Assembly: GCF_034008635.1 (NCBI RefSeq)
Contig: NZ_CP125378.1
Coordinates: 5,146,501 to 5,210,500 of the forward strand
Length of the DNA: 64,000 nt
Source of the DNA: Pseudomonas sp. P8_229
Lineage (GTDB): Bacteria; Pseudomonadota; Gammaproteobacteria; Pseudomonadales; Pseudomonadaceae
Direction: 5' to 3'
This document shows positions 9,415 through 18,483 of this stretch, in pieces; positions within the stretch are counted from its first letter, which is position 1, and each line of letters opens with the position of its first letter. The notes under the pieces are model-generated. The model was not told the origin of the DNA, did no database searches, and was given only the letters and a program-made list of their open reading frames with translations. A program made the translations under genes and the position numbers.

Positions 9415-10566
9415 TTAGACTTTGAGTGTTTTGCCGCCGATGGCCACTGCCACGAGCAGCACTGCCATCAATCCGAAAGCAAAACTCAAACTGCTGGCAT
9501 GGGCGACAAAACCGATCACCGCCGGCCCCGCCAGAATCCCGGCATAACCCAATGTGGTAATGGCTGGTACCGCGATGCTTTCCGGCATCACCGTCTGCTT
9601 GCCCACGGCGGTGTACAGCACCGGCACGATGTTCGAGCAACCGGCGCCAACCAGCGCATAGCCCAGCAGCGCCGCTTCCCAGCTCGGGGCGAAGGTCGCC
9701 AGAAACAGGCCGGCCGCCGCCAACAGACCGCCGAACAGAATGATCCGCGTGGCACCGACACTGCGCACGATTCGGTCACCCATCAAGCGTCCGGCCGTCA
9801 TGGTCAGGGCAAATGCTGCGTAACCCAATCCCGCGTACGCCGTGTCGATCCCGCGTTCCTGCGCGAGGAACACCGCGCTCCAGTCCAGCGCCGCGCCCTC
9901 GGTGAGGAACACGATGAAGCACATGCCGCCGATGAACAGCACGATGCCGTGGGGAATGGCGAACGCCGGTCCCGAGCTTTCACTGCCGTACGGCAGCATG
10001 TGCGGCACCGCTTTGAACAGCGCGGCGATCAATACGGTCACCACCACCAGCATTGCCGCCAGCGGCGTCAGCCCGAGGCCGAGCAGGGCGCTGACGCCCG
10101 CTGCGCCGACAATCCCGCCGAGGCTGAACAGGCCGTGAAAGCCCGACATCATGTTCTTGCCACTCGCGCGTTCGACGATCACCGCTTGCAGGTTGACGGT
10201 TGAATCCACCGTGCCCAAACCGGCGCCGAACATGAACAGCGTGGCGATCAGCGCCGGAATCGACGACACCGTCGCCAGCAACGGCAACGCCGCGCAAATC
10301 AGCAGGGTGCCGCCGGTGGCCACTTTGCGGCAGCCGAACCGTGTGGCGAGAATCCCCGCCAGCGGCATCGCCAGAATCGAACCGACCCCCAGGCACAGCA
10401 ACAGCAGGCCCAACGTACCTTCATCGAGTCCGGCTCGGGCCTTGGCGTACGGCACCAGCGGCGCCCACGCGGCAATGCCGAGCCCGGCGATGAAAAAGGC
10501 GATGCGCGTCGACATCTGTTGCAGGCGTCCGGGGACGAAGGTGTCTTGGGGGTTGAGGCTGGTCAT
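9415..10566 (-). CDS. MFS transporter (YbjJ-like, substrate unknown)
   Basis: The 383-residue protein has about 12 hydrophobic segments, a basic loop RFGCRK after the second pair of helices, and a helix-4 to helix-5 region with GTVDSTVNLQAV and MMSGFHGLFSLGG, which is seen in the YbjJ-type branch of the major facilitators. It should be an inner-membrane exporter or importer. I chose ATG 10566 (MTSLNP) because AAGGA lies seven bases upstream; the ATG at 10581 has no such site. It is a lone gene between the receptor remnant and the REPIN cluster. Confidence 0.85.
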   Translation of the reverse strand: MTSLNPQDTFVPGRLQQMSTRIAFFIAGLGIAAWAPLVPYAKARAGLDEGTLGLLLLCLGVGSILAMPLAGILATRFGCRKVATGGTLLICAALPLLATVSSIPALIATLFMFGAGLGTVDSTVNLQAVIVERASGKNMMSGFHGLFSLGGIVGAAGVSALLGLGLTPLAAMLVVVTVLIAALFKAVPHMLPYGSESSGPAFAIPHGIVLFIGGMCFIVFLTEGAALDWSAVFLAQERGIDTAYAGLGYAAFALTMTAGRLMGDRIVRSVGATRIILFGGLLAAAGLFLATFAPSWEAALLGYALVGAGCSNIVPVLYTAVGKQTVMPESIAVPAITTLGYAGILAGPAVIGFVAHASSLSFAFGLMAVLLVAVAIGGKTLKV

Positions 10567-10664
10567 ATCGATCCTTGGCAAAAAACGTCGCGTCCCCGAA
10601 TGACAGTGCTCGCGCGTCGAGGTTCGATCGCAAGCCTGGGGAAAGTGCAGCCGACATCCTAACC

Positions 10665-11824
10665 TGTAGGCGTTCGCCTGCTCGCGATAGCGCAGTGTCA
10701 GTCAAAAACATATCGACTGATGCGCCGCCTTCGCGAGCAAGCCCGCTCCCACCGGGACCTGTGCAGAACCGGGCATTTGTGGGCGCCGGTCATCCAATGT
10801 GGGAGCGGGCTTGCTCGCGAAAGCGCTGGTTCAGGCGAAGAATATGGCGCCAGGTAGACCGCCTTCGCGAGCAAGCCCGCTCCCACCGGGACCTGCGCAG
10901 AATCGGGCATTTGTGGGCGCCGGTCATCCAATGTGGGAGCGGGCTTGCTCGCGAAAGCGCTGGTTCAGGCGAAGAATGCAGCGACTGACACACCGCCTTC
11001 GCGAGCAAGCCCGCTCCCACCGGGATCTGTGCAGAACCGGGCATTTGTGGGCGCCGGTCATCCAATGTGGGAGCGGGCTTGCTCGCGAAAGCGCTGGTTC
11101 AGGCGAAGAATGCAGCGACTGACACACCGTCTTCGCGAGCAAGCCCGCTCCCACCGGGACCTGCGCAGAATCGGGCATTTGTGGGCGCCGGTCATCCAAT
11201 GTTGGAGCGGGCTTGCTCGCGAAAGCGCTGGTTCAGGCGAAGAATATGGCGCCAGGTAGACCGCCTTCGCGAGCAAGCCCGCTCCCACCGGGATCTGTGC
11301 AGAACCGGGCATTTGTGGGCGCCGGTCATCCAATGTGGGAGCGGGCTTGCTCGCGAAAGCGCTGGTTCAGGCGAAGAATGCAGCGACTGACACACCGTCT
11401 TCGCGAGCAAGCCCGCTCCCACTGGGATCTGTGCAGAACCGGACATTTGTGGGCGCCGGTCATCCAATGTGGGAGCGGGCTTGCTCGCGAAAGCGCTGGT
11501 TCAGGCGAAGAATATGGCGCCAGGTAGACCGCCTTCGCGAGCAAGCCCGCTCCCACCGGGACCTGTGCAGAACCGGGCATTTATGGGCGCCGGTCATCCA
11601 ATGTGGGAGCGGGCTTGCTCGCGAAAGCGCTGGTTCAGGCGAAGAATATGGCGCCAGGTAGACCGCCTTCGCGAGCAAGCCCGCTCCCACCGGGACCTGT
11701 GCAGAACCGGGCATTTGTGGGCGCCGGTCATCCAATGTGGGAGCGGGCTTGCTCGCGAAAGCGCTGGTTCAGGCGAAGAATATGGCGCCAGGTAGACCGT
11801 CTTCGCGTGCAGGCTCGCTCCCAC
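10665..11824. repeat. Tandem cluster of nine REPINs, 134-bp period
   Basis: Each unit is an 88 bp REPIN (23-base arm, 42-base internal spacer, 23-base inverted arm) followed by a 46-base linker. REPINs 2 to 9 start at 10799, 10933, 11067, 11201, 11335, 11469, 11603 and 11737. The first (10665-10752) is a hybrid whose left arm is of the GCTCGCGATAGCG class, and the last has a diverged right arm. The internal spacers come in two versions, one with TATGGCGCCAGGTAG (units 2, 5, 7, 8, 9) and one with GCAGCGACTGACACACC (units 3, 4, 6); the linkers also vary at a few bases. Open frames run through both strands but are only by-products of the repeat. Confidence 0.95.
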
Positions 11825-11879
11825 CGGGGATTGCGTTTTACAGTGGCAGCTTCTGGGGATTGAACAGTAAGGGCCGGTG

Positions 11880-12860
11880 ATGACGCAGTTCTATGATGCA
11901 CGGGGCAATATTTACGGGGTGATTTCGCCCCAGGCACTTCGCGAGGAGGGGGTCGATTTGCCGATCGATGCCGCGCAGTGTGCTGTGTCGAGACCGGCGT
12001 GGAGTCAGACAGCCATTGCGCTGTGTTGTGACTGGCCTGAGGGGCAGCGTCCGGCCGGCAGCAAATCCCACCGCAGCGACGGCCTGCTGATCGGTCCGTT
12101 CCAATCGACGCCGCCGTTCGATGTGCTCATCGTCAACACCGACGGCACCCTGGCCGAACGCAGCGGCAACGGCCTGACGATCTTTTCCCAATCGTTGCTT
12201 GAACAGGGGCTGATGCCAGCGGAGGGCGCGTTGCTGCGGGTTTATCACGACAAGGGTGACGCCGTGGAAACCTCGGTGAAACCGGCAGAAGTCGAAGGCG
12301 TGAGCGGCTTCTGGCTGGACCTCGGTCAACCGGGCTTCGGGCCTGCTGCAGTCGGAGCGCAGAAGGTTGAAAACCGCGCATTCAACGGTCGGGAAGTGAG
12401 CCACGTAGCGCCATTGGCCCAGCTCGACCCCGCGTGGCAGCACAGCCAGTTCGTGCGCATCGGCAACCCGCATTGCGTGACGTTGCTGACCGACGTTGCC
12501 GCCTTGCCGAGCAACCGGCAAATGGGCGAATCGCCATGGGCCGAAGGCCTGACCTGTATCGCCTACGCCATGCCCACCGGCGCCGGCCAACCGTGCCCGG
12601 CGGGCGTCAATCTGCAATGGGCTGCGCATGAATCAGCGCAACGCATCGTCGCCCGGGTGTTCGAGCGCGGGGAAGGGCCGACGGCGTCTTCCGGCACCAG
12701 TGCCAGTGCCGTGGCCTGTGCCGCATGGGCGGTGGGCTGGGTGGTGAGCGGTGAAGTGCACGTGGTCATGCCGGGCGGGACCGCGCCTGTTTTGCTTGAA
12801 CAAGAGCAGGGTGAATTGATGCGGGTGAGGCTGTTTGGTACGGCTCGATCGATGGGTTGA
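11880..12860 (+). CDS. Diaminopimelate-epimerase-fold protein lacking both catalytic cysteines
   Basis: The 326-residue protein has the two-lobed architecture of DapF-like racemases. The first lobe carries NTDGTLAERSGNG, aligned with the DapF motif that normally contains a catalytic Cys before GNG; here it is Ser95. The second lobe carries ERGEGPTASSGTSASA, where the family has ACGTG; the second catalytic Cys is Ser271. The FVRIGNPHCV motif of the family is kept. Loss of both thiols argues against the two-base racemase reaction, so the true role is unknown; diaminopimelate epimerisation for cell wall or lysine is unlikely. ATG 11880 has AAGGG seven bases upstream; GTG 11877 is the alternative. 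It stands alone, next to the REPIN cluster. Confidence 0.8.
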   Translation: MTQFYDARGNIYGVISPQALREEGVDLPIDAAQCAVSRPAWSQTAIALCCDWPEGQRPAGSKSHRSDGLLIGPFQSTPPFDVLIVNTDGTLAERSGNGLTIFSQSLLEQGLMPAEGALLRVYHDKGDAVETSVKPAEVEGVSGFWLDLGQPGFGPAAVGAQKVENRAFNGREVSHVAPLAQLDPAWQHSQFVRIGNPHCVTLLTDVAALPSNRQMGESPWAEGLTCIAYAMPTGAGQPCPAGVNLQWAAHESAQRIVARVFERGEGPTASSGTSASAVACAAWAVGWVVSGEVHVVMPGGTAPVLLEQEQGELMRVRLFGTARSMG

Positions 12861-12869
12861 AGCGGCAAT

Positions 12870-12985
12870 CGCCTTCGCGAGCAGGCTCGCTCCCAAAGGG
12901 AATGCAGCCCCGTGCGTGATCGCGAGCAGGCTCACTCCTACAGGGGAATGCAGCCCCATGTGGGAGCGAGCCTGCTCGCGAAGGG
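12870..12985. repeat. Compound REP cluster (three arms)
   Basis: Three REP arms lie close together: CGCGAGCAGGCTCGCTCCCA, ATCGCGAGCAGGCTCACTCC and an inverted GGGAGCGAGCCTGCTCGCGA. The intervening AATGCAGCCCC segment occurs twice. This mix of arm classes fills the gap between two convergent genes. Confidence 0.75.
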
Positions 12986-12995
12986 GCCAGTCGAT

Positions 12996-14243
12996 TCAGC
13001 TCAGATCGGCACTGAACTCCACCACCGGCATCTGCCGTTTCATCAGCACGTTGCCGCCTCGAATCGAATACAGCGGCAGACCCTGGCTGCGGATCACTTC
13101 GTAATCGCTGTCTGCCGACAGAATCAGCAGGTTGGCCGGTCGCCCCGGTTCCAACCCGTAACGCTCACCCAGGTGCATGGCCCTGGCGCTGTTGTCGGTG
13201 ACCAGATCCAGCGCGTTCTGCAAGTTGCGGTAACCGAGCATATGGCAGATGTGCAGCCCGGCTTCGAGCACGCGCAGGATGTTGCCGTTGCCCAGCGGGT
13301 ACCACGGATCGACGATGGAGTCCTGGCCGAAGCACACGTTCATGCCGGCTTCGAGCAGCTCGTTGACCCGGGTCACGCCACGGCGTTTGGGGAAATTGTC
13401 GAAGCGCCCCTGCAGATGAATGCTTTCGGTCGGACACGAGACAAAGCTGATCCCGGAATGCCCGAGCAGGCGGAACAGTTTGGCGCAGTAGGCGTTGTCG
13501 TAGGAACCCATCGCCGTGGTGTGGCTGGCGGTGACCAGGGCACCCATGTCGCGGCTGCGTGCCTCTTCGGCGAGCACTTCGAGGAAGCGCGAATGCGGGT
13601 CATCGGTTTCGTCGCAGTGCACGTCCACCAGGCAACCGGTGCGTTCGGCCAGGTCCATCAGAAACTTCACAGAACTGACGCCCTGATCGCGGGTGTACTC
13701 GAAATGCGGAATGCCGCCCACCACATCGGCGCCCATGCGAATTGCTTCTTCCATCAGTTCCCGGCCGTTGCGGAACGACTCGATGCCTTCCTGCGGGAAG
13801 GCGACGATTTGCAGGTCGATGAGATGACGGCTTTCCTCGCGCACTTCGAGCATCGCCTTGAGCGCCGTGAGCTGCGGGTCGGTGACATCGACGTGGGTGC
13901 GCACGTGCTGGATGCCGTGGGCGGCCAGTGTCTGAATGGTCTTCTTGGCGCGGGTCTTGGTGTCTTCTTCGGTGATGGTGACCTTGCGTTCGCCCCAGCA
14001 CTCGATGCCCTCGAACAGCGTGCCGCTCATGTTCCAGCGCGGCTCGCCGGCCGTGAGGGTAGCGTCGAGGTGGATGTGCGGTTCGACGAAGGGCGGTACC
14101 ACCAGATTGCCGCCGGCGTCGAGGTCGCCGGGGTTGAGGGTCGGGGCTTCGGTCTGGCGGCCGATGCTGCGGATCAGACCGTCCTCCAGGTGCAATTCGT
14201 GCAAACCTTCCTGGTTGCGCAGTCGGGCGTTGATGATGTGCAT
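12996..14243 (-). CDS. codA: Cytosine deaminase CodA
   Basis: This cytoplasmic metal-dependent amidohydrolase converts cytosine to uracil plus ammonia for pyrimidine salvage. The 415-residue protein carries the metal-binding EPHIHLD motif (His56 and His58), HVRTHVDVTDP, VDVHCDETDDP, a second-shell SHTTAMG, and CFGQDSIVDPW with the catalytic aspartate, all as in E. coli CodA. The frame stays open upstream, but ATG 14243 gives the family's normal N-terminus (MHIINARLR). It follows codB by 14 bases on the same strand, so the two form a codBA operon that couples uptake to deamination. Confidence 0.95.
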   Translation of the reverse strand: MHIINARLRNQEGLHELHLEDGLIRSIGRQTEAPTLNPGDLDAGGNLVVPPFVEPHIHLDATLTAGEPRWNMSGTLFEGIECWGERKVTITEEDTKTRAKKTIQTLAAHGIQHVRTHVDVTDPQLTALKAMLEVREESRHLIDLQIVAFPQEGIESFRNGRELMEEAIRMGADVVGGIPHFEYTRDQGVSSVKFLMDLAERTGCLVDVHCDETDDPHSRFLEVLAEEARSRDMGALVTASHTTAMGSYDNAYCAKLFRLLGHSGISFVSCPTESIHLQGRFDNFPKRRGVTRVNELLEAGMNVCFGQDSIVDPWYPLGNGNILRVLEAGLHICHMLGYRNLQNALDLVTDNSARAMHLGERYGLEPGRPANLLILSADSDYEVIRSQGLPLYSIRGGNVLMKRQMPVVEFSADLS

Positions 14244-14257
14244 CAGGCGAATCCTTC

Positions 14258-15529
14258 TTATAGGTCTTGTAGTGGCGCAGTGGCGCGACGGGCGCCGAGC
14301 AGGCCGGAGACGATGACATACGTTAGCGCGGCGGCGGCAATCCCTACCAGCGGCGCGACCCACGGCGAGTGGAACGCGGCGAGCGTGCCGACCGCGTAAG
14401 CCCCCAGCCCCGGCCAGTTGAACGCTGGCAGCCGTGCGTCGGCCAGGCGCGGATAGCGCCCGCGCCAGCGGAAGAAAAAGTCGGCCATGATCACCCCGCC
14501 AATCGGCGGGATCACCGTGCCCAGCAGAATCAGGTACGGCACCAGCATGTCGTACATGCCCAGCAGGGCGAGCAGGGTGCCGATCACCGCACCCGCCAGG
14601 GTCACGGTCTTGCGCCGGCCGGTGCGCAGCAGGTTGCAACCGGCGACGGCGAAGTTGTAGATGGTGTTGTCCTGAGTGCTCCAGATATTGAGCAACAGCA
14701 TCGCCATCGCGGCCATGGCGAAGCCTTGCAACAGCAACACTTCAACCACGTCCGGCTGCTGATAGACGATCGCACCGTAGGCGCCGATCAGCACCATAAA
14801 TCCGTTGCCGATGAAAAAACCGATCAGGCTGGCCAGTACCGCCACCCGCGCCGAACGCGAGAAACGAGTCCAGTTGGTGGCCTGGGTCGCGCCGCTGACG
14901 AAGGTGCCGAACACCAGGGTGATGGCGGTCGACCAGTCCAGCGAACCCGTCGGCACCACGCTGAGCAAACCGTCGAGACCGCCAACCTTCATCGTGGCGA
15001 CCCACATTGACAGCATCAGCAGCAACATCATCGCCGGCACCGCGATGTACGAGAGGATCTCCAGGCCGCGATAACCGACATACGCCGTGGCGCAGAACAT
15101 CAGCCCGAACAGCACCATCAGGCCGAGCACCGTGCCCTGGTCCAGTGCGAAGTATTTGCCCAGCACCACCGCCGCCGTTGCGGTGCCCCAGGCGTACCAG
15201 CCGATCTGGGTAAAACCGAGGATCAGGTCGCTGAGCTTACTGCCGACCTCACCGAAACAGAAGCGCCCCATCAACACTGAATTGAGGCCGCTCTTGAAGG
15301 CGATGTAACCCAGGCCTGCCGCGTACAGCCCGAGCAGCAGATTGCCGACGATGATCACCACCAGCATCTCGCTGAAACTGAACGCCACACCGAGCTTGCC
15401 GCCGGCAAACATGGTCGCGGTGAAAAACGTGAAGCCCAGCAGCACCATCGCCGTCGAGGCCAGGCCTTTGCGCGCGTGCATCGGGACTTCGCTGAGGGGG
15501 TAGTCGTTGCCTGGGTCGTTCTGCGACAT
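14258..15529 (-). CDS. codB: Cytosine permease CodB
   Basis: This is a 423-residue inner-membrane transporter of the nucleobase-cation-symport-1 family. It has about 12 helices, with family features such as GFTQIGWYAWG, TFVSGATQATNWTRFSR and LLNIWSTQDNTIYNF in the transport core, and PPIGGVIMADFFF near the end. ATG 15529 is preceded by AAGGAA at six bases. Paired with codA directly downstream, it should import cytosine for deamination. A REPIN separates the operon from the hydrolase gene upstream. Confidence 0.95.
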   Translation of the reverse strand: MSQNDPGNDYPLSEVPMHARKGLASTAMVLLGFTFFTATMFAGGKLGVAFSFSEMLVVIIVGNLLLGLYAAGLGYIAFKSGLNSVLMGRFCFGEVGSKLSDLILGFTQIGWYAWGTATAAVVLGKYFALDQGTVLGLMVLFGLMFCATAYVGYRGLEILSYIAVPAMMLLLMLSMWVATMKVGGLDGLLSVVPTGSLDWSTAITLVFGTFVSGATQATNWTRFSRSARVAVLASLIGFFIGNGFMVLIGAYGAIVYQQPDVVEVLLLQGFAMAAMAMLLLNIWSTQDNTIYNFAVAGCNLLRTGRRKTVTLAGAVIGTLLALLGMYDMLVPYLILLGTVIPPIGGVIMADFFFRWRGRYPRLADARLPAFNWPGLGAYAVGTLAAFHSPWVAPLVGIAAAALTYVIVSGLLGARRATAPLQDL

Positions 15530-15667
15530 GGGGCGTTCCTTGCTGGATTGGGGAGACGCGAAGCAGGTTGCAGTGGTCGTGCCAGTTCCTGATTGGCGCG
15601 GGTTATGTATAGACGAGTCGTGTGGATTGGCGCGAAAGCAGTGCAACTGGATGCACCGAAGCCCAAT

Positions 15668-15755
15668 GTGGGAGCGAGCCTGCTCGCGAAAGCGGAGTGT
15701 CAGGCGACCTCTGCAGTGACTGACATACCGTATTCGCGAGCAGGCTCGCTCCCAC
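15668..15755. repeat. REPIN, G-rich arm class (88 bp)
   Basis: Inverted arms with GTGGGAGCGAGCCTGCTCG enclose a spacer containing GCAGTGACTGACATACCG. It lies between codB and the hydrolase stop. Confidence 0.85.
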
Positions 15756-15772
15756 AAGGGATTGGGTGTGGG

Positions 15773-16585
15773 TCAGAGAAATCTCAATAACGCGGCGACG
15801 ATGGCTTCGGGGGCGTCTTCCTGGACGAGGTGGCCGGCGTTGCGGATGGCGTGGAATTGCGAACCGGGGATCATCGCGTGCAATGCTCGGCCACGTTCGA
15901 TGGGGATCCACTGATCCTCTTCCCCCCAGAGAATCTGCACCGGGCAGCGGATCATCGGGTACAAACTTTCGGCTTCTTGGGTATAGCGCTCGTCCATCTG
16001 CGCAATCTGTCGGTAGAACGCCGCTTGCCCCGGATCGCCGAGCCACGGTTGTACGTAGGGCGCCAGTTCAGCGTCGGGGATGTCGCGGTGAATCGCCCCG
16101 CGAATGTAGGTCGGGACGATGGCGCGCTGGATGTAGTCCGGCAGGCCGCTGAACGCCGCTTCATGCTGGCGGACGTGCTGCACGAACGGCGAACCCCACG
16201 GCGTCAGCGCCACCGGATCGATCAGCGTGAGGCTGCGGTAGTCCTTGCCGTTGAGCAAATGCGTGCGCAACGCGGTGGCGCCGCCGAAGTCGTGGGCGAC
16301 CACGTCCGGGCGCTGGATATTCCAGTGATCGAGCAACCGCGAGAGAAGTTGATTCTGCACGCCGAGGGAAACATCGGCGTGAGGTTTAGCGGAACGTCCG
16401 TAGCCCAGGAGGTCGAAATAATGCACCCGGTGGCTGGCGAAGAAATGCGGCGCGATGCGGTGCCACACACAGGACGAAAACGGTGTGCCATGCACGAACA
16501 CCAGCGGCGGGCCGTCACCGCGCACGGCATGGCGTATTTGATGCCCGTTGAAGTCAAAGACCTGATCCAGCAGCCAGTCCGTCAT
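15773..16585 (-). CDS. Alpha/beta hydrolase with aspartate nucleophile (haloalkane-dehalogenase-like)
   Basis: The 270-residue protein has the alpha/beta-hydrolase order of motifs: oxyanion-loop HGTP at 32-35, nucleophile elbow VVAHDFGGA with Asp99 instead of Ser, an acid in WGEEDQWIP, and catalytic His in NAGHLVQED near the C-terminus. An Asp nucleophile after a His is characteristic of haloalkane and haloacetate dehalogenases and of epoxide hydrolases. The Trp that usually follows it in haloalkane dehalogenases is Phe100, so halide chemistry is not certain. No signal peptide is seen, so it should be cytoplasmic. ATG 16585 has a purine-rich AGGACAGG upstream. The gene is monocistronic. Confidence 0.85.
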   Translation of the reverse strand: MTDWLLDQVFDFNGHQIRHAVRGDGPPLVFVHGTPFSSCVWHRIAPHFFASHRVHYFDLLGYGRSAKPHADVSLGVQNQLLSRLLDHWNIQRPDVVAHDFGGATALRTHLLNGKDYRSLTLIDPVALTPWGSPFVQHVRQHEAAFSGLPDYIQRAIVPTYIRGAIHRDIPDAELAPYVQPWLGDPGQAAFYRQIAQMDERYTQEAESLYPMIRCPVQILWGEEDQWIPIERGRALHAMIPGSQFHAIRNAGHLVQEDAPEAIVAALLRFL

Positions 16586-16628
16586 CGGCCTGTCCTCTTG
16601 GCGGGTTTGAGCCAAAAAGCATAGGCAT

Positions 16629-16652
16629 AAAAAAACAGCCTCGGGGGCTGTT
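16629..16652 (-). terminator. Intrinsic terminator reading leftward
   Basis: On the minus strand AACAGCC, a five-base loop and GGCTGTT are followed by a run of seven T. It lies downstream of queD, beyond the REPIN at 16683-16770, and protects the hydrolase gene from read-through. Confidence 0.8.
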
Positions 16653-16682
16653 CTCTGTTTTCCTGACAAACACCGATCCTTT

Positions 16683-16770
16683 GTAGGAGTAAGCCTGCTC
16701 GCGATAGCGGTGTATCAGTCGACATCTATGTTGAATGCCAATCTGCTATCGCGAGCAGGCTCACTCCTAC
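16683..16770. repeat. REPIN, TAGGAG arm class (88 bp)
   Basis: Arms with TAGGAGTAAGCCTGCTCGCG and the inverted TAGGAGTGAGCCTGCTCGCG. It sits between the queD stop and its terminator. Confidence 0.85.
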
Positions 16771-16789
16771 AAGGGGGATTTGTTTTGTA

Positions 16790-17146
16790 TCACTCACCGC
16801 GATAAATGCAACCGCTGGTGCAGGTCTCGTGAATCCGGATCGCGCTCAGTTCCGGCAGCAGTGGCTTCAATTCATTCCAGATGAATTTGGCCAGCACTTC
16901 GCTGGTCGGGTTTTCCAGGCCGGGAATATCGTTCAGGTAATTGTGGTCCAGACGCTCGTACAGCGGCTTGAAGATCGCCTTGATTTCCGAGAAGTCGCGG
17001 ATCCAGCCGGTGTGCGGATCGAGGTCGCCGCTGAGGTGAATCGCCACTTTGAACGAGTGACCGTGCAAGCGGCCGCACTTGTGGCCGTCCGGTACGTGCG
17101 GCAGGCGGTGGGCGGATTCGAATGTAAATTCCTTGAAGATTTCCAC
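16790..17146 (-). CDS. queD: 6-carboxy-5,6,7,8-tetrahydropterin synthase QueD
   Basis: The enzyme converts dihydroneopterin triphosphate to 6-carboxytetrahydropterin in the queuosine (7-deazaguanine) pathway of tRNA modification. All hallmarks of the 118-residue family are visible: ESAHRLP with zinc ligand His13, CGRLHGHSF with catalytic Cys24 and zinc ligands His28 and His30, the DFSEIK segment, LDHNYLND, and the [13 protein letters not shown] helix. It lies 95 bases downstream of the patatin-like gene on the same strand, with its own likely promoter. The other que genes are not in the window. Confidence 0.95.
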   Translation of the reverse strand: MEIFKEFTFESAHRLPHVPDGHKCGRLHGHSFKVAIHLSGDLDPHTGWIRDFSEIKAIFKPLYERLDHNYLNDIPGLENPTSEVLAKFIWNELKPLLPELSAIRIHETCTSGCIYRGE

Positions 17147-17241
17147 AGTATTTTCGGCTCTGTTCAGGTGGCGTTCGCCGCAGCGATTCGGGCAGGCGGC
17201 GAGTTTACCAGCTTGTGTTTGGCGATGCGGGAAAACACTGA

Positions 17242-18321
17242 CTAAAGGGTCAGCAAGCGCTCGGCGAGGCGACCGCTGGCGTTCAGCTCAAGAAACTCGT
17301 CGCCCAGGCGGCGGCTCTCGTCCATTGCCGCGTGCCAGTATTTCTGCCGGCTCGGCGCATCGCCCATGAAACGCTTGAAGTCATTTCGATCGGGCAGTTT
17401 GCCGTAGGGCAGGCGCGCCAGGTATTCCTTCGACGGCGCGAGCAACAGCACGTCCTGCAAGCGCTCGACCGAGGCGCGGCGCCAGGGCAGGGTCTTGTCG
17501 AACCAGCCGGGGATCACCCGGTCGGTGAAGTGTGGATAGAGCACGATGCCGTCGCCGCTGTAGGGCAGGTCGAGGTGATAGTCGAGCAGACCGCCGTCGC
17601 GGAACGTGCCGGCACCGGCGCCCGGCAGGTCGCGCACGCCTTCCATGACCATCGGGATCGAACCGGAGGCCAGCAGCGCCTGGCGCAGGTTGCCTGCATT
17701 GAGGGTGACGAAACGCGACGGGAAGTCGTTCAATGCATTGACCGGCGGGGCGAGGCGCGGGTCGTGAATGATCAGGCGTTCGAAGTGCCGCGACAGCCGC
17801 GCCCGCCCGCGCAGGTTATCGGCGATCACCGAACCCAGCGCGAGGCCGAGGCGGCCGCGATGGTCATCGGCCAGGCGCCCGTGGCTTTTGACCACCATGA
17901 TGTTCAGGCGGTAGTCGGCGTTGTTGAGGATGCTGGCGTCGCGGCCGTCGAGCAGGTCATTGAGCATGCGCTGCGAGCTCTGACTGATCTCGGCCATGCT
18001 CACGCCCTTGTTGAAATTCTGCTCGGCGTACAGCTGACCGAGACGGCGGATGCCTTCGGCGGCGTCCGGCAGGCAGGCGCTGGCGAAGCGCCAGGAGCCG
18101 ACCGACGCGCCGATCAGCGAGCGCTCACGCGGCGCGCTGGGTAGCCATTCACCGAACAACGCCAGATCCAGCCCCTGAATCCCCAGCGCCTTCGGCCCTC
18201 CGGCGGCACCGGGCAGGGTGCCGACGTCCGCGGCGTTCAGGCCCTGGGCACGAATGCGCGCCATGGCCCGAGGGCCGGCCTTGAGGGTGAGGGCGGGGAA
18301 CTTGATGTGGATGGCGGTCAT
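17242..18321 (-). CDS. Patatin-like phospholipase family protein
   Basis: This 359-residue protein has the patatin catalytic layout: a glycine-rich oxyanion region [11 protein letters not shown], the nucleophile elbow GASVGSW (GxSxG), and the partner aspartate in [10 protein letters not shown], giving a Ser-Asp dyad. Such enzymes hydrolyse acyl ester bonds of phospholipids or other lipids. There is no N-terminal signal peptide, so a cytoplasmic or membrane-associated enzyme is expected; ExoU-type effectors share this dyad, but no secretion or chaperone gene is nearby. ATG 18321 gives [10 protein letters not shown] much longer upstream frame is rejected because it would cover the divergent promoter region. 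Confidence 0.82.
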   Translation of the reverse strand: MTAIHIKFPALTLKAGPRAMARIRAQGLNAADVGTLPGAAGGPKALGIQGLDLALFGEWLPSAPRERSLIGASVGSWRFASACLPDAAEGIRRLGQLYAEQNFNKGVSMAEISQSSQRMLNDLLDGRDASILNNADYRLNIMVVKSHGRLADDHRGRLGLALGSVIADNLRGRARLSRHFERLIIHDPRLAPPVNALNDFPSRFVTLNAGNLRQALLASGSIPMVMEGVRDLPGAGAGTFRDGGLLDYHLDLPYSGDGIVLYPHFTDRVIPGWFDKTLPWRRASVERLQDVLLLAPSKEYLARLPYGKLPDRNDFKRFMGDAPSRQKYWHAAMDESRRLGDEFLELNASGRLAERLLTL

Positions 18322-18483
18322 ACCGGTCTCGATCGTTAGCAAGCGAACAATTATAAGCACATGTTGCAAAACCTTGTAGGAGGGGAAGGTGTTGCTCTGG
18401 GGCAATGATGGCCATTCAGTTTCAGTTAAGTTGATCCCGCTAAGGTGCCCACCGTAGCGACACATAAAAAAACGGAGACACCC

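Noticed and set aside
10665..11824. Resemblance to a CRISPR array
   Set aside because: The conserved parts are inverted REP arms and the intervening segments are also repeated rather than unique; no cas genes are present.
10799..11863. Many overlapping frames of 70-110 codons on both strands in the REPIN cluster
   Set aside because: They repeat every 134 bases, a period not divisible by three, and encode only translated repeat arms.
12996..14639. A longer start for codA
   Set aside because: The 132 extra codons overlap codB on the same strand in another frame and look non-coding; MHIINARLR is the family start.
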